The notes: a model not told the origin generated them from the sequence alone. A DNA stretch of 64,000 nt from Flavobacteriales bacterium UBA5422 (GCA_002409405.1 DHNG01000030.1:40283-104282), one strand, 5' to 3'. Shown: positions 8,367 to 19,953, counted from the first letter of the stretch. Numbers and translations: made by a program.

Positions 8367-8816
8367 ATGAAAAAATTGAATGGTATAGTGGGAGGAATCA
8401 TACTCTGTTCCTCACTAAGCTTTGGACAAACAAATGTCATCGCACTGAAAAGTCATGCAGGAACTACAGCTGAACTTTTGGAACAGGATGATAATTTCGG
8501 ACTCCCGGATCCGTCTTATGAATACAGATATGTTGATTCTGTGAAGTATGTAAAAAAAGAGAAGATTGTAATTAATTACAGAACGTATGGTGTTGACACT
8601 TCTTTTTATACCCATGAAAAAGATTCGATGATACAGGAACATCTGAAAGCAATCCGGTTGAATCGATGGTATCCTGAAAAAACAAAATTCATTGACTTTC
8701 CGAAAGAAATTGAAAAATTGGTGGCTGAAAGAAACCTGAAACAAAGTGCCTTTCCTTTTTTACTCATCTTAAGTGTACTGGGAGCTGGCGGATTGGTTGT
8801 GAGAAAGACCATTTGA
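8367..8816 (+). CDS. Small exported protein with C-terminal membrane helix
   Basis: 149 aa from ATG 8367 (MKKLNGIVGGIILCSSLSFGQ, a signal peptide). The mature part is short and charged, with several Tyr (YEYRYVDSVKYVKKEKIVIN), and ends with a hydrophobic helix and basic tail (FPFLLILSVLGAGGLVVRKTI), so it is likely periplasmic and C-terminally anchored. No family is recognised. It is divergent from the 302-aa membrane protein and is followed 20 bp later by a G/C-rich repeat unit. Confidence 0.65.
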   Translation: MKKLNGIVGGIILCSSLSFGQTNVIALKSHAGTTAELLEQDDNFGLPDPSYEYRYVDSVKYVKKEKIVINYRTYGVDTSFYTHEKDSMIQEHLKAIRLNRWYPEKTKFIDFPKEIEKLVAERNLKQSAFPFLLILSVLGAGGLVVRKTI

Positions 8817-8835
8817 AGGTTGTTTTGTAATCTGG

Positions 8836-8867
8836 TCCTCCCCCTTTATCCCCCTCCGAAGGGGGAA
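8836..8867 (+). repeat. REP-like G/C-rich repeat unit, left arm of an inverted pair
   Basis: The unit reads TCCTCCCCCT, TTAT, then CCCCCT-CCGA-AGGGGG, a 6-bp hairpin. Its reverse complement recurs at 8955-8985, about 87 bp away. A related inverted pair is found at 57907-57984. Confidence 0.75.
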
Positions 8868-8954
8868 GATAAAATCAGATATAAAAAACAGGTTGTATAA
8901 ATCAGGACGGCACATGGTTTTAATCAATAATCTTTTTCCCAATACCGGTAAAAA

Positions 8955-8985
8955 TCCCCCTTCGGAGGGGGATAAAGGGGGAGGA
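8955..8985 (-). repeat. REP-like G/C-rich repeat unit, right arm of an inverted pair
   Basis: It is almost exactly the reverse complement of 8836-8867 (CCCCCTTCGGAGGGGG, then ATAAAGGGGGAGGA). The two units lie head to head around 87 bp of AT-rich sequence between two plus-strand genes. Confidence 0.75.
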
Positions 8986-8995
8986 TATATATTTA

Positions 8996-10126
8996 ATGAA
9001 AATCATCATGCGTAACATCATTCTTTTCTGGGCAAGTTGTTGGTGTGTATTATCTTTCCTCTTTTTGCCGTTCCCGTTTTCCTTTCTTCCCGAAATCGGA
9101 ATCGAATTGAGTCGGTTGATCTTACCTTTGAACACCCTGATTTGTTCCTGGTTTGGAATAAGCATCCGGGAATCATTCCTCATCTCCGATTCATTGGCGT
9201 TCTATTCCACCGGCATTCTATTGTTCTTTCTGTCAGGAATAATCACGCTTTTTATCTCCCGGAAGGGAAGACATCTTTTCACAAACATTCAAACAGGATT
9301 CTTTTTCACATTGATTCTGCTGCTTGCTTATTTTTTAATCCGATACGGGTTGGATAAATTATTCGGAAGGCAATTTTACACACCTGCTTCCAATACGCTT
9401 CATACACCTGCCGGGCAACTGGGAAAAGATCTTTTATTCTGGACAAGTATGGGGACAAGCTCATTCTATAATTCCTTCATGGCCATTACAGAAATCTCAG
9501 CAGGGGCTTTTTTGCTCTTTAACAGAACACGGTTTTTAGGACTCATTCTCAGTTTTGGTATCCTGCTCAATGTCTTTGCAATCAATATCGGGTTTGATAT
9601 TACGGTCAAATATCTTTCCGGATTATTAGTGATTTCCTGTATTGTTTGTCTCTTTTTTTATGATTCCAGGTTAAAATTTCTGATCTATGGAAAAGTATCC
9701 GAACAAGTGCAGCCAACTTTGGCAAAGACATGGACCTTTCTTCTATTTACGCCCTTTTTAGCAGATCTAATTGCATCGTACTGGCAGAATCCGCCTAATG
9801 AAAGCGGGAAAAGTTATTCCGTACAGTCTCTGGTAACCGGCGCAGAGTTTATAGCTGCAAGTGAAGTTACCCGAATTCATTTTCATCCGAGGGGATACTT
9901 CATTACTGAAAATCAGCAGCAACAATTTACGTCCTTCAAATTATCCGAAGACAAAAGATATCTCCTCATCAATCAACAGGCTGTTTCGGTTTCGATTACC
10001 AAAGAAACACTCTTGTTGAAGTATGGTAATGATTCCATTGAATGGAAAGTAGCAGAAATAAACCTGGATAAACTCCCTCTAAAACAGGACAAAACACATT
10101 GGTACTTCGAACTGATTCGTGAATAA
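8996..10126 (+). CDS. DoxX-like membrane protein with C-terminal extension
   Basis: 376 aa; ATG at 9008 (MRNIILFWASCWCV) is an equally good start. Seven or eight membrane segments fill residues 1-265. The stretch RYGLDKLFGRQFYTP, then LGKDLLFWTSMGTSSFYNSF and EISAGAFLLFNRTRFLG, follows the DoxX/DoxD-type pattern seen in Bacteroidota membrane proteins. A soluble C-terminal part of about 110 residues, beta-rich, is probably exposed to the periplasm or cytoplasm. The role is unknown; DoxX relatives have been linked to thiosulfate oxidation or redox stress in other bacteria, which should not be assumed here. Confidence 0.7.
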   Translation: MKIIMRNIILFWASCWCVLSFLFLPFPFSFLPEIGIELSRLILPLNTLICSWFGISIRESFLISDSLAFYSTGILLFFLSGIITLFISRKGRHLFTNIQTGFFFTLILLLAYFLIRYGLDKLFGRQFYTPASNTLHTPAGQLGKDLLFWTSMGTSSFYNSFMAITEISAGAFLLFNRTRFLGLILSFGILLNVFAINIGFDITVKYLSGLLVISCIVCLFFYDSRLKFLIYGKVSEQVQPTLAKTWTFLLFTPFLADLIASYWQNPPNESGKSYSVQSLVTGAEFIAASEVTRIHFHPRGYFITENQQQQFTSFKLSEDKRYLLINQQAVSVSITKETLLLKYGNDSIEWKVAEINLDKLPLKQDKTHWYFELIRE

Positions 10127-10156
10127 ATTGTATATTTCGTTTCAAAATATCCATTT

Positions 10157-10528
10157 ATGAAATTAGTTGCATTTATTTTATCCGTTTGTTTTTGCGCAGT
10201 AAGCTATTCCGGTTCAGCTCAGGAAGTTGTTTATATGAATGTATCTGAATACCTCAAAAGTATGGAGATCGAAGTAATCACTCCAAAAAATGAGCATGAG
10301 CTGACCTTGGTTGAAGCCACAGCTGATAATCAGGTGAAAATAACCAATCCGAATAAAATCACTCAATTTCTGAAAGACAATACAATGGGACATTCCGTAG
10401 TAATCAAAATGGAGTTGGAAAAATGGATCAAACAAGGTTTTGATATTCAGACATCTCATATTGTATTTGGAAAACCTGAAGAAGGAACCTATGTAAAACA
10501 CACTGTATATGTGTTGGTAAAGAAATAA
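10157..10528 (+). CDS. Small secreted protein of unknown function
   Basis: 123 aa with an N-terminal signal peptide (MKLVAFILSVCFCAVSYSGSAQ). The mature domain of about 100 residues alternates strands and helices and has no known motif. It follows the DoxX-like gene by 30 bp on the same strand and may be co-transcribed. Confidence 0.65.
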   Translation: MKLVAFILSVCFCAVSYSGSAQEVVYMNVSEYLKSMEIEVITPKNEHELTLVEATADNQVKITNPNKITQFLKDNTMGHSVVIKMELEKWIKQGFDIQTSHIVFGKPEEGTYVKHTVYVLVKK

Positions 10529-10648
10529 TTTTCTGTTGAATCTAATTTACAAAGCTAAACCGTTTAGTGTTTGATTTTTTAACATTTCATTAAGAAATTG
10601 TGGCATCATTTTTCGATTGTCGTTATCAATCAATTAAAATGTAATGTC

Positions 10649-11395
10649 ATGAGAACAATTTTTACTTTCGCAATCACCTTTGTCCTTTGTTTTACAAGTG
10701 TCGCATCCGAATTGTTCATTCGGATAAATGCTACCGGAGAGTATTCCGTTACCGTTTATGATCAGACACATCAAAACAGAAATAATGTGTATCAATTTGC
10801 AGGACTTCCCGGTGGTATTACTTCCGTGATGATTGTCAACAAGCATACCAACACGCTTTTATACAACGGGACATTATCAATCATGCAAAATGAGCGGGTC
10901 ATCGTACAGGTCAACGGATTTGGAAACTTATCCATTCTACAACGATTTCCGATACAGGAGGTTAACTGGTATACAACTGTTGCGGGAAATGACCCGTATG
11001 CAGGAACATGGCCCGGAACAGCATGGCCAGGTAATCCGAATCCCGGAAATCCGTATCCTGGTTATCCATATCCAAACGGACCATATCCCGGAGGAAGCTT
11101 TCCCGGACAACCGGTTGGCAATACAAACACATACCACCTGTTTTTAAATTCATTAAGAAATGAGGCAATGGACAGTAATAAACTGAGAATGGCAAAGAAT
11201 TATGTTGCTTCAAATCCGCTTACGGCAGAACAAATTGCAGGAATCAGCAGGGAATTTTCATTCGACAATAACCGCTTGGATTTTGCGAAACATGCCTATG
11301 CAACATGCTACGATAAAAGCAATTATTTTCTTTTGAAAGACACCTTTACATTCTCATCCAACTATAATAATTTGCTGAATCACATTGGTGGATAA
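10649..11395 (+). CDS. Secreted DUF4476 protein with Pro-Gly-Asn-Tyr linker
   Basis: 248 aa from ATG 10649 (MRTIFTFAITFVLCFTSVASE, signal peptide). A beta-rich N-terminal domain (about 20-125) ends in EVNWYTTVAG. Next comes a low-complexity linker of repeated PGNP/PYPG units (about 130-165), then a C-terminal helical DUF4476 domain with MDSNKLRMAKNYV, LTAEQIAGISREFSFDNNRL and CYDKSNYFLL. The family is common in Bacteroidota secreted proteins; its function is unknown. A paralogue with the same three-part layout is encoded at 49609-50307. Confidence 0.85.
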   Translation: MRTIFTFAITFVLCFTSVASELFIRINATGEYSVTVYDQTHQNRNNVYQFAGLPGGITSVMIVNKHTNTLLYNGTLSIMQNERVIVQVNGFGNLSILQRFPIQEVNWYTTVAGNDPYAGTWPGTAWPGNPNPGNPYPGYPYPNGPYPGGSFPGQPVGNTNTYHLFLNSLRNEAMDSNKLRMAKNYVASNPLTAEQIAGISREFSFDNNRLDFAKHAYATCYDKSNYFLLKDTFTFSSNYNNLLNHIGG

Positions 11396-11425
11396 CGAAA
11401 CGAACATCACCTGATATTATCACAT

Positions 11426-11456
11426 CCCTCTGAGCAACAACTCAGGGGGATTTTTG
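11426..11456 (+). terminator. Intrinsic terminator after the DUF4476 gene
   Basis: The stem CCCTCTGAG (11426-11434) / CTCAGGGGG (11441-11449) with a 6-nt loop is followed by ATTTTTG. It lies 31 bp after the stop of the plus-strand gene and just before the end of mfd. Confidence 0.7.
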
Positions 11457-11466
11457 TAGTATTAAC

Positions 11467-14400
11467 TCATGCTTTCAACAATGCCAACCTTCTGTATGCT
11501 TCTCCTAAATCGTGAATTTCTTCTGAAATAACACGTAATTTATCATTTTTCTCACTCATCTTGAAGCGGGACGGATTGGATGTAATGGCTGTTAACACTT
11601 GTGTAAAGATCGGTGTTTCATAAAACGGACTCTGCGGGTTGGAAATAAAATACCCGATCATTTTTCCTCCTTTCAGAACGAGTTTTTCCAATCCCAACTC
11701 TTGTGCCATCCATCGTAGTTCAAACGATTGCAACAAATCTTCTACCGCTTCCGGAATCGGACCGAACCGGTCGATCAGCTGTTGTTCAAACGCTTTCAGT
11801 TCGTCCATTGTTTTGAAGTTGTCCATTTCCTGGTACAAACTCAAGCGTTCCGCAACATTGTTCACATACGTATCGGGAATTCTTACCTCCAGGTCTGTCT
11901 CCAGAATAGTGTCGTTAACAAATTGCAAAGGAGAATCCGTATTCCGGTTTTCAAACAATTCTTTGAATTCGGACTCTTTCAGCTCTTCAATGGCTTCGTT
12001 GAGAATTTTCTGGTACATCTCAAACCCTATTTCAGAAATAAATCCGCTTTGTTCTCCTCCGAGCATGTTTCCTGCTCCGCGAATATCCAAATCCTTCATA
12101 GCAATGTTGAACCCTGCTCCGAGGTCAGAGAATTGAACCAATGCTTCCAGGCGTTTACGCGCCTCTGTCGTCAGCAATGATGATTTCTGAGAAATCAGGT
12201 AACAAAATCCTTTTTTATTGGAACGTCCGACACGACCTCTCAATTGGTGCAAATCACTCAACCCGAAATTGTGTGCATCGTTGATGATCATCGTATTGGC
12301 ATTGGAGATATCAATTCCCGATTCAATGATAGTTGTTGCAAGGAGTACATCGTATTCGTGATTGATGAATCCCATCATTATCTTTTCCAGGGCTTTACCG
12401 TCCATTTGTCCGTGACCGATCGCCACACGGATTCCGGGGCACAATCGTTGCAGCATTCCAGCAACTTCCTTGATGTTTGCCAATCGGTTGTGGACAAAAT
12501 AAACCTGTCCCCCGCGACTTACCTCATAAGCAACTGCATCTCTGATGAGTTCCTCACTAAACGGAATAATTTCCGTCAACACCGGTTGCCGGTTCGGCGG
12601 TGGTGTATTGATGATACTTAAATCCCGTGCACCCATCAATGAGAACTGCAGGGTTCTTGGAATAGGTGTTGCAGTCAACGTTAAGGTATCAACCGTTGCA
12701 CGCAGCGTTTTCAATTTGTCTTTCACCGCTACACCAAACTTCTGTTCTTCATCAATAATCATCAAGCCCAGGTCTTTGAATTTCACTTTGTCTGCAGCAA
12801 TGGCATGTGTTCCGATCAAAATATCAATCTTCCCTTCTTTCAGGTCTTTGAGTGTTTCGGTTGTTTCTTTCGCAGATTTAAAGCGGTTGATGTAGTCTAC
12901 CCGGCACGGAAAATCTTTGAGTCGTTCACGGAAACTTCTGTAATGCTGCAAAGAAAGAATGGTAGTTGGAACCAGCACAGCTACCTGTTTATTATCTGCT
13001 ACCGCCTTGAATGCTGCACGCATAGCTACTTCTGTTTTTCCGAATCCGACATCCCCACAAATCAGGCGATCCATCGGAACAGGTTTTTCCATATCTTCCT
13101 TTACCGCTTGTGTCGCTTTCAGCTGATCCGGTGTGTCTTCATACATGAATGAAGCTTCCAGTTCGTTTTGCAAATACGTATCCGGTGCAAACTGGAATCC
13201 GGGTTGACTTTTGCGTTTCGCATATAGTTGGATGAGATCAAATGCCAGTTCCTTGATCTTCTTTTTCGTTTTATTTTTGAGTGTCGCCCATGCCTGAGTC
13301 CCGAGTTTATTTACCTTCGGAATACTTCCTTCTTTCCCCGTAAATTTGGAAATGCGGTGCAAAGAGTGAATTCCCACGTACAGGACATCTCCGTCTTTGT
13401 AAACCAGTCGGATGGCTTCCTGCGGTTTCCCGTTTACATCAATGGTTTCCAATCCGGAAAATTGCCCCACTCCATGATCAATGTGTGTGACGTAATCTCC
13501 TTTCTGGAGGTTGTAAATTTCTTTCAGGGTCAATGCTTGCTTCGCCTGTCGAAAACCTTCTTTTAATTTGAACCGGTGATAACGTTCGAACAACTGGTGA
13601 TCCGTGAAACATACCAACTTATTGGAAGGGGAAATGAATCCTTCACTCAATGCGAAATGCATGGGAATAAATGCAATCTTCTCACTTTCTTCCGTACCGA
13701 TATCCGCCAGAATTTGTTCCAATCGCTCCAATTGTTTTGGCTGATTGGAGAAGATCAGTACTTCATACCCGGATTTCTGGCGTGCCAGAATATCATCGCG
13801 CAGTAGTTCAAAATTCTTGTTGAATGATGGTTGCGGTTGAAAATCAAATGTGCAGGTTAGTCCGATCTTAAATGCTGTATCTGTTCCCAACTCAATGGTC
13901 GAAAATGCTTTAAGCTCCGATAAAAAGGTTGTCTGATCAACATAGAGGTTGCTCGGAATTGTGTGCTTCACCGTATCCGGCAACTTTGAATGAATTTCTA
14001 CCGATCTGGTGTATTCTTTTTTCAGAACTTCTTGTGTTTTATCTACCGAATCAATCCAGACTGTTGTATTTTTCCCTGCAAATTCAAAAAAACTTCCGTT
14101 TCCTTCCTGTACCATTTTTCCCTGTACATTCGGAACGATGGAAAAATGTTTGTGTGTATTGATCGATAATTGTGTAGCTGCATCAAATGTACGCACAGAT
14201 TCGACCTCATCTCCGAAGAACTCAATCCGGAAGGGATTGTCGTTGGAATACGAAAACACGTCCACAATTCCTCCTCGGATAGAAAATTGACCCGGTTCAT
14301 ACACAAAATCAACGTATTCAAAATGGTATTCCATCAACACTTCATGGATAAAATCAATGGAATAGGTTTTTCCTACCTCTAATCGAAATGTATTTTTAGA

Positions 14401-14814
14401 CAAGTTTTTCTGTGTCGGCACTTTTTCAAATAAAGCTTCGGGATAGGTAATAATCCATGCATTCTTACCAGAATTAACCTTGTCCAGTACTTCCGCACGT
14501 GCCACCACATTGGCATTATCGGTCTCTTCCAATTGGTAAGGCACACGGTATGAAGCAGGATAGAATAAAATATTTTTATTTTCAGGAAATAAGCCCTCAA
14601 AATTGTTCAGAAAATAGGCTGCTTCCTCTTTGTCGTTCAGAATAAACAAATGATTTCCGGGAACCTGTGAGCAAACCGCCGCTGCACAGACCGACCTGGA
14701 GGCTCCTGCCAATCCTTTCCATTGAATCCGGGATTCGTGGAACTGTAATTGATTGGCTGTTTGTTCAACCAATGGCATGTGTTCAAAGTGCTGGCGGAAA
14801 TCTTTTATGTTCAT
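11467..14814 (-). CDS. mfd: Transcription-repair coupling factor Mfd
   Basis: 1115 aa from ATG 14814 (MNIKDFRQHFEHMPLVEQ). The frame is open to 14889, but a TATCTTTG -7 box at 14894-14887 overlaps that extension, so the inner start is preferred. The order is a UvrB-homology N-terminal region, the RNA-polymerase-interacting Tudor-like domain (QKGDYVTHIDHGVGQFSGLE), then helicase lobes with Walker A GDVGFGKTE, DEEQ box IIDEEQKFGV, and motif VI region HQLRGRVGRSNKKGFCYL, and the C-terminal TRCF domain. Mfd removes RNA polymerase stalled at lesions and recruits UvrA. Length and motifs are normal for the family. Confidence 0.97.
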   Translation of the reverse strand: MNIKDFRQHFEHMPLVEQTANQLQFHESRIQWKGLAGASRSVCAAAVCSQVPGNHLFILNDKEEAAYFLNNFEGLFPENKNILFYPASYRVPYQLEETDNANVVARAEVLDKVNSGKNAWIITYPEALFEKVPTQKNLSKNTFRLEVGKTYSIDFIHEVLMEYHFEYVDFVYEPGQFSIRGGIVDVFSYSNDNPFRIEFFGDEVESVRTFDAATQLSINTHKHFSIVPNVQGKMVQEGNGSFFEFAGKNTTVWIDSVDKTQEVLKKEYTRSVEIHSKLPDTVKHTIPSNLYVDQTTFLSELKAFSTIELGTDTAFKIGLTCTFDFQPQPSFNKNFELLRDDILARQKSGYEVLIFSNQPKQLERLEQILADIGTEESEKIAFIPMHFALSEGFISPSNKLVCFTDHQLFERYHRFKLKEGFRQAKQALTLKEIYNLQKGDYVTHIDHGVGQFSGLETIDVNGKPQEAIRLVYKDGDVLYVGIHSLHRISKFTGKEGSIPKVNKLGTQAWATLKNKTKKKIKELAFDLIQLYAKRKSQPGFQFAPDTYLQNELEASFMYEDTPDQLKATQAVKEDMEKPVPMDRLICGDVGFGKTEVAMRAAFKAVADNKQVAVLVPTTILSLQHYRSFRERLKDFPCRVDYINRFKSAKETTETLKDLKEGKIDILIGTHAIAADKVKFKDLGLMIIDEEQKFGVAVKDKLKTLRATVDTLTLTATPIPRTLQFSLMGARDLSIINTPPPNRQPVLTEIIPFSEELIRDAVAYEVSRGGQVYFVHNRLANIKEVAGMLQRLCPGIRVAIGHGQMDGKALEKIMMGFINHEYDVLLATTIIESGIDISNANTMIINDAHNFGLSDLHQLRGRVGRSNKKGFCYLISQKSSLLTTEARKRLEALVQFSDLGAGFNIAMKDLDIRGAGNMLGGEQSGFISEIGFEMYQKILNEAIEELKESEFKELFENRNTDSPLQFVNDTILETDLEVRIPDTYVNNVAERLSLYQEMDNFKTMDELKAFEQQLIDRFGPIPEAVEDLLQSFELRWMAQELGLEKLVLKGGKMIGYFISNPQSPFYETPIFTQVLTAITSNPSRFKMSEKNDKLRVISEEIHDLGEAYRRLALLKA

Positions 14815-14886
14815 TAACAAATGGTATGAGTGGTCTAAAATAACAACATCGTGTTGCTCCAGACTAAAATTCAGTTTTAAGAGGTG

Positions 14887-14894
14887 CAAAGATA
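14887..14894 (-). promoter_or_regulatory. -7 box of mfd
   Basis: TATCTTTG on the minus strand matches TAnnTTTG. It would give a leader of about 65 nt before ATG 14814. No clear -33 element was seen. Confidence 0.4.
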
Positions 14895-15042
14895 GGGAAA
14901 GAAAGACAATTCTACTGATCTGAATACAAGAAAGAATGTTATCTTTTTCCTATAAATCAGGGTACGAATTTGTACAGCGTTCGCATCCAAATTACCAAAG
15001 CGGCTTACTCTTGGTGAATGACTATGGTTTACGGATTTGGCA

Positions 15043-15077
15043 TAAAAAACCCCGGGAAATAAATTATATCCCAGGGC
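15043..15077 (-). terminator. Intrinsic terminator after katG
   Basis: On the minus strand, CCCTGGGA and TCCCGGGG form an 8-bp stem (one T-G pair) closed by an AT-rich loop and followed by six U (15049-15044). It is 26 bp after the katG stop. Confidence 0.75.
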
Positions 15078-15102
15078 TCTCTCTTTTCAGTTGGTAATAT
15101 TA

Positions 15103-17406
<2,304 letters not shown>

Positions 17407-17418
17407 TTATGTCTGATT

Positions 17419-17426
17419 CAAAGGTA
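17419..17426 (-). promoter_or_regulatory. -7 box of katG
   Basis: TACCTTTG on the minus strand fits TAnnTTTG and lies 34 bp ahead of the katG ATG, giving a leader of about 28 nt. No good -33 match was found, so a regulator may be needed. Confidence 0.4.
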
Positions 17427-17505
17427 ATGTTCAATTAACCATGCCCTTAATCGATGTTTTCAATAACTCCATTGTTTTTATTTATAACTCACTGGAGAAT
17501 GAATG

Positions 17506-17828
17506 AACTATGTGTCATTAGTTGAATCTAACAACTCTATGTAATCTATGTGGTTAGAGTTTTTTGAACCACATAGATTATATAGGTACATAGCTATTGT
17601 ATGTAGTAGATATAGTGACACATAGCTGCTAACTTTGTCAGCTTTTGATATTGTCAATGATGTCTCTATCTCTTGTTTTTTAATCACATATACGAGAATA
17701 TAGTTGGGGCAGGACACATAATCAATGTATTTATTTGTTTAATTCATGTCAATGAATAACTATGTGTCACTAGTTGAATCCAACATGTTTATGTTCCGAA
17801 AGTCTTCGAAACTATGTGGTTCAAAAAA
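17506..17828. repeat. Repeat cluster (direct and inverted copies) between katG and the ECF operon
   Basis: The 578-bp gap between katG and the next gene has no believable gene. A 28-bp sequence beginning AACTATGTGTCA and ending in TAGTTGAATC-AACA occurs at 17506-17533 and, with two mismatches, at 17758-17785. An inverted 12-bp piece (AGTGACACATAG) is at 17614-17625. TTTTTTGAACCACATAG-T at 17560-17578 recurs inverted at 17810-17828. Inside lies a perfect 14-bp hairpin (17542-17555 / 17567-17580, TAATCTATGTGGTT). The arrangement suggests remnants of a small non-coding mobile or dispersed repeat. Confidence 0.65.
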
Positions 17829-17963
17829 TGGCCAGCCTCGGTGTCGAGAATCATCACCTGATTTTTAGAAAAAATTTATATTGCGTTGAACCTTTTTTCA
17901 AGTTCTGAGTATTCTTGTCAAACCATACTTTTTTGCGCAATAAAAGTTTTAAAGAAAAACAAC

Positions 17964-19112
17964 ATGAGAAAAATAATTTTTGCCTTTATTCTAATCGGTT
18001 TTCAGCACGCAACTGCACAGAAACCGGAATTGGTTCACAGTATTGCAAAAGAATGGAAAGAAGAAAGCTGGTACCTGGATCAACAAAAAGCATGGAAAAA
18101 AGAAATCGATAAAAACAAACAAAACCAGGAAGCCTGGATGAATTATTATGCAGCAACCAGGGCATTAAGTAATATCACGGGGGGGCGTCCGAACAACTAC
18201 CATCAGCAACGCAAACAGATTGTAGAAGAAGTCAACAAAGTGATTCCGAAAACATATGCTGCTTATTTTCTTACTTATTCCGATAAGGACATCAACAATG
18301 GTGGAGAGGAATTACTAAAGGCTGCCGCGATCAATGACAAGGATCCCCGGATTTGGGATGAACTGATGATTCATTATAAAATAGAAGGAGATGAAGCAAA
18401 ACACCGTCAGTATGCACAACGAATGTTCCAGGGAAATGAATTGTCTGCTTCCATTCTGAACTGGGCATACAATTTACTGGCAGAACTTGAGCCGAATGCG
18501 ATCATCGTTACACATGGTGATAATGATACATATGCCGCATGGATCGTTCAGGCAGCTCTTGATTTTCGTACAGATGTTACTGTTATTAACAAATACCTTT
18601 TCAATAGCACAGATGCATACCGAAACCGTTTATTAAAGTCGTGGGGATATCCGGCATTGGCAGTAGAAACCAACTCATTAAAAACAGAGAGCGAGGTAGC
18701 AGCAGCAGATTTAAATATATGGAAGCATGTGTTCAACGGAAACCGGCCGGTGTATATTGCCACAAGCGGGATCCGTTCTTTTGAAGAAAACTGGAAAGAC
18801 AACCTGTATCTGACAGGGCTTGCTTACCGTTATTCCGAAGATCCGATTGACAATCTGAGCATTATAAAACGCAACTATGAAACCCGTTATTTACTGGATC
18901 ACCTGAAGCAGTCTTTCGAGTACCATATTATGAATCAGACAAGTGATTTTTTCCTGGGAACCTATCTGCCATCTATGATTCGACTGTATGAGCATTATAA
19001 AATCAGTGAAGATATAACGATGAAAGAAAAATATGCGTCTTTGATTCGACTGGTTGCCGAAAAAAGCGGGCAACAAGAAGAGATCAATAAACTGATAATT
19101 CTGAACGAATGA
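17964..19112 (+). CDS. Secreted TPR-like protein of unknown function
   Basis: 382 aa from ATG 17964 (MRKIIFAFILIGFQHATAQ, signal peptide). Residues 20-200 look like helical TPR-type repeats (LDQQKAWKKEIDKNKQNQEAW; AAINDKDPRIWDELMIHYKI). A second part contains AIIVTHGDNDTYAAWIVQAA, similar in tone to the GDNDTFPLWYAQ stretch found in C-terminal parts of some Bacteroidota membrane proteins. No catalytic motif is certain. It is the first gene of an operon with an alpha/beta hydrolase (overlap of 4 bp), an ECF sigma factor and its probable anti-sigma factor. Confidence 0.75.
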   Translation: MRKIIFAFILIGFQHATAQKPELVHSIAKEWKEESWYLDQQKAWKKEIDKNKQNQEAWMNYYAATRALSNITGGRPNNYHQQRKQIVEEVNKVIPKTYAAYFLTYSDKDINNGGEELLKAAAINDKDPRIWDELMIHYKIEGDEAKHRQYAQRMFQGNELSASILNWAYNLLAELEPNAIIVTHGDNDTYAAWIVQAALDFRTDVTVINKYLFNSTDAYRNRLLKSWGYPALAVETNSLKTESEVAAADLNIWKHVFNGNRPVYIATSGIRSFEENWKDNLYLTGLAYRYSEDPIDNLSIIKRNYETRYLLDHLKQSFEYHIMNQTSDFFLGTYLPSMIRLYEHYKISEDITMKEKYASLIRLVAEKSGQQEEINKLIILNE

Positions 19113-19921
19113 AAAACATACTGATCATACTCATATCTCTCACGTTTACATCTGTTTCGTACGCATTGAAACCCGACAGAGTTTATAATTTGACTCCCGA
19201 CTCTCTGGGTTTGGATTATACAATGTATCTCATTGAAACACCTGACAAAGCCAAGATAAAGGTGTGGTTTTTAAATGCACACGATAGTGTTGACAATGGA
19301 AATACGCTCATCTTAAGTTATGGAGATGCCGGAAACATGTCTTATTGGTTAAATCAGGCAGTTGTATTGAATCAAAACGGTTACTCCGTTGTACTATTTG
19401 ATTACAGAGGTTTTGGGGGAAGTTCCGATTTTGAAATGAATCCAAACCAATTGTATTACAATGAATTTTCTACTGATTTAATCTCCGTCATCAAATGGAG
19501 CAAACAAAACTTAAGTTATAACAAATTGGGATTGTTATCGTTTTCCATGGGTACAATTATGAGTACTATTGCAGCTCAAACAGAACAGGTAGATTTTATC
19601 GTTGGGGAAGGATTTGTATTCAGTCCTGCAGCTATTCAAGCAAAAATTTTTCAGTTGAAACAAAAGGAAATTATACTTCCATCTAACAGTGATGAATATG
19701 AACACCTGATCAAAAAAATTGAGGTTCCGATGTTGTTGTATAGCGGGAGTAAGGATGTGTTTACAACATTAATTGACAGCAAAGAGATTGTCTCACAAAA
19801 AGCAAATCGAACATTAATTGAATTTGCTGGAAATCACCTGGAAGGATTCAGTGTTTTGTCAAAAAGTTATTACGGTGAATTATATGTTGCTGAACTAGAC
19901 AATTTTATTCAAAAGATTTAG
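19109..19921 (+). CDS. Exported alpha/beta hydrolase
   Basis: 270 aa with signal peptide MKNILIILISLTFTSVSYA. The fold is recognisable from LILSYGDAGNMSYWL, VVLFDYRGFGGSS and the nucleophile elbow LLSFSMGTIMS (Ser of SFSMG). A late Asp (SGSKDVFTT) and His (FAGNHLEGF) complete a likely catalytic triad. It probably hydrolyses an ester or peptide substrate in the periplasm; the substrate is unknown. It overlaps the preceding TPR-like gene by ATGA and precedes the ECF sigma factor by 32 bp. Confidence 0.82.
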   Translation: MKNILIILISLTFTSVSYALKPDRVYNLTPDSLGLDYTMYLIETPDKAKIKVWFLNAHDSVDNGNTLILSYGDAGNMSYWLNQAVVLNQNGYSVVLFDYRGFGGSSDFEMNPNQLYYNEFSTDLISVIKWSKQNLSYNKLGLLSFSMGTIMSTIAAQTEQVDFIVGEGFVFSPAAIQAKIFQLKQKEIILPSNSDEYEHLIKKIEVPMLLYSGSKDVFTTLIDSKEIVSQKANRTLIEFAGNHLEGFSVLSKSYYGELYVAELDNFIQKI

Positions 19922-19953
19922 TTCAACTGTAAACTTATATCTGAACGTAATTT

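Noticed and set aside
14815..14889. Extended N-terminus for Mfd
   Set aside because: A TATCTTTG promoter box overlaps the upstream ATG; the inner ATG at 14814 gives the usual beginning.
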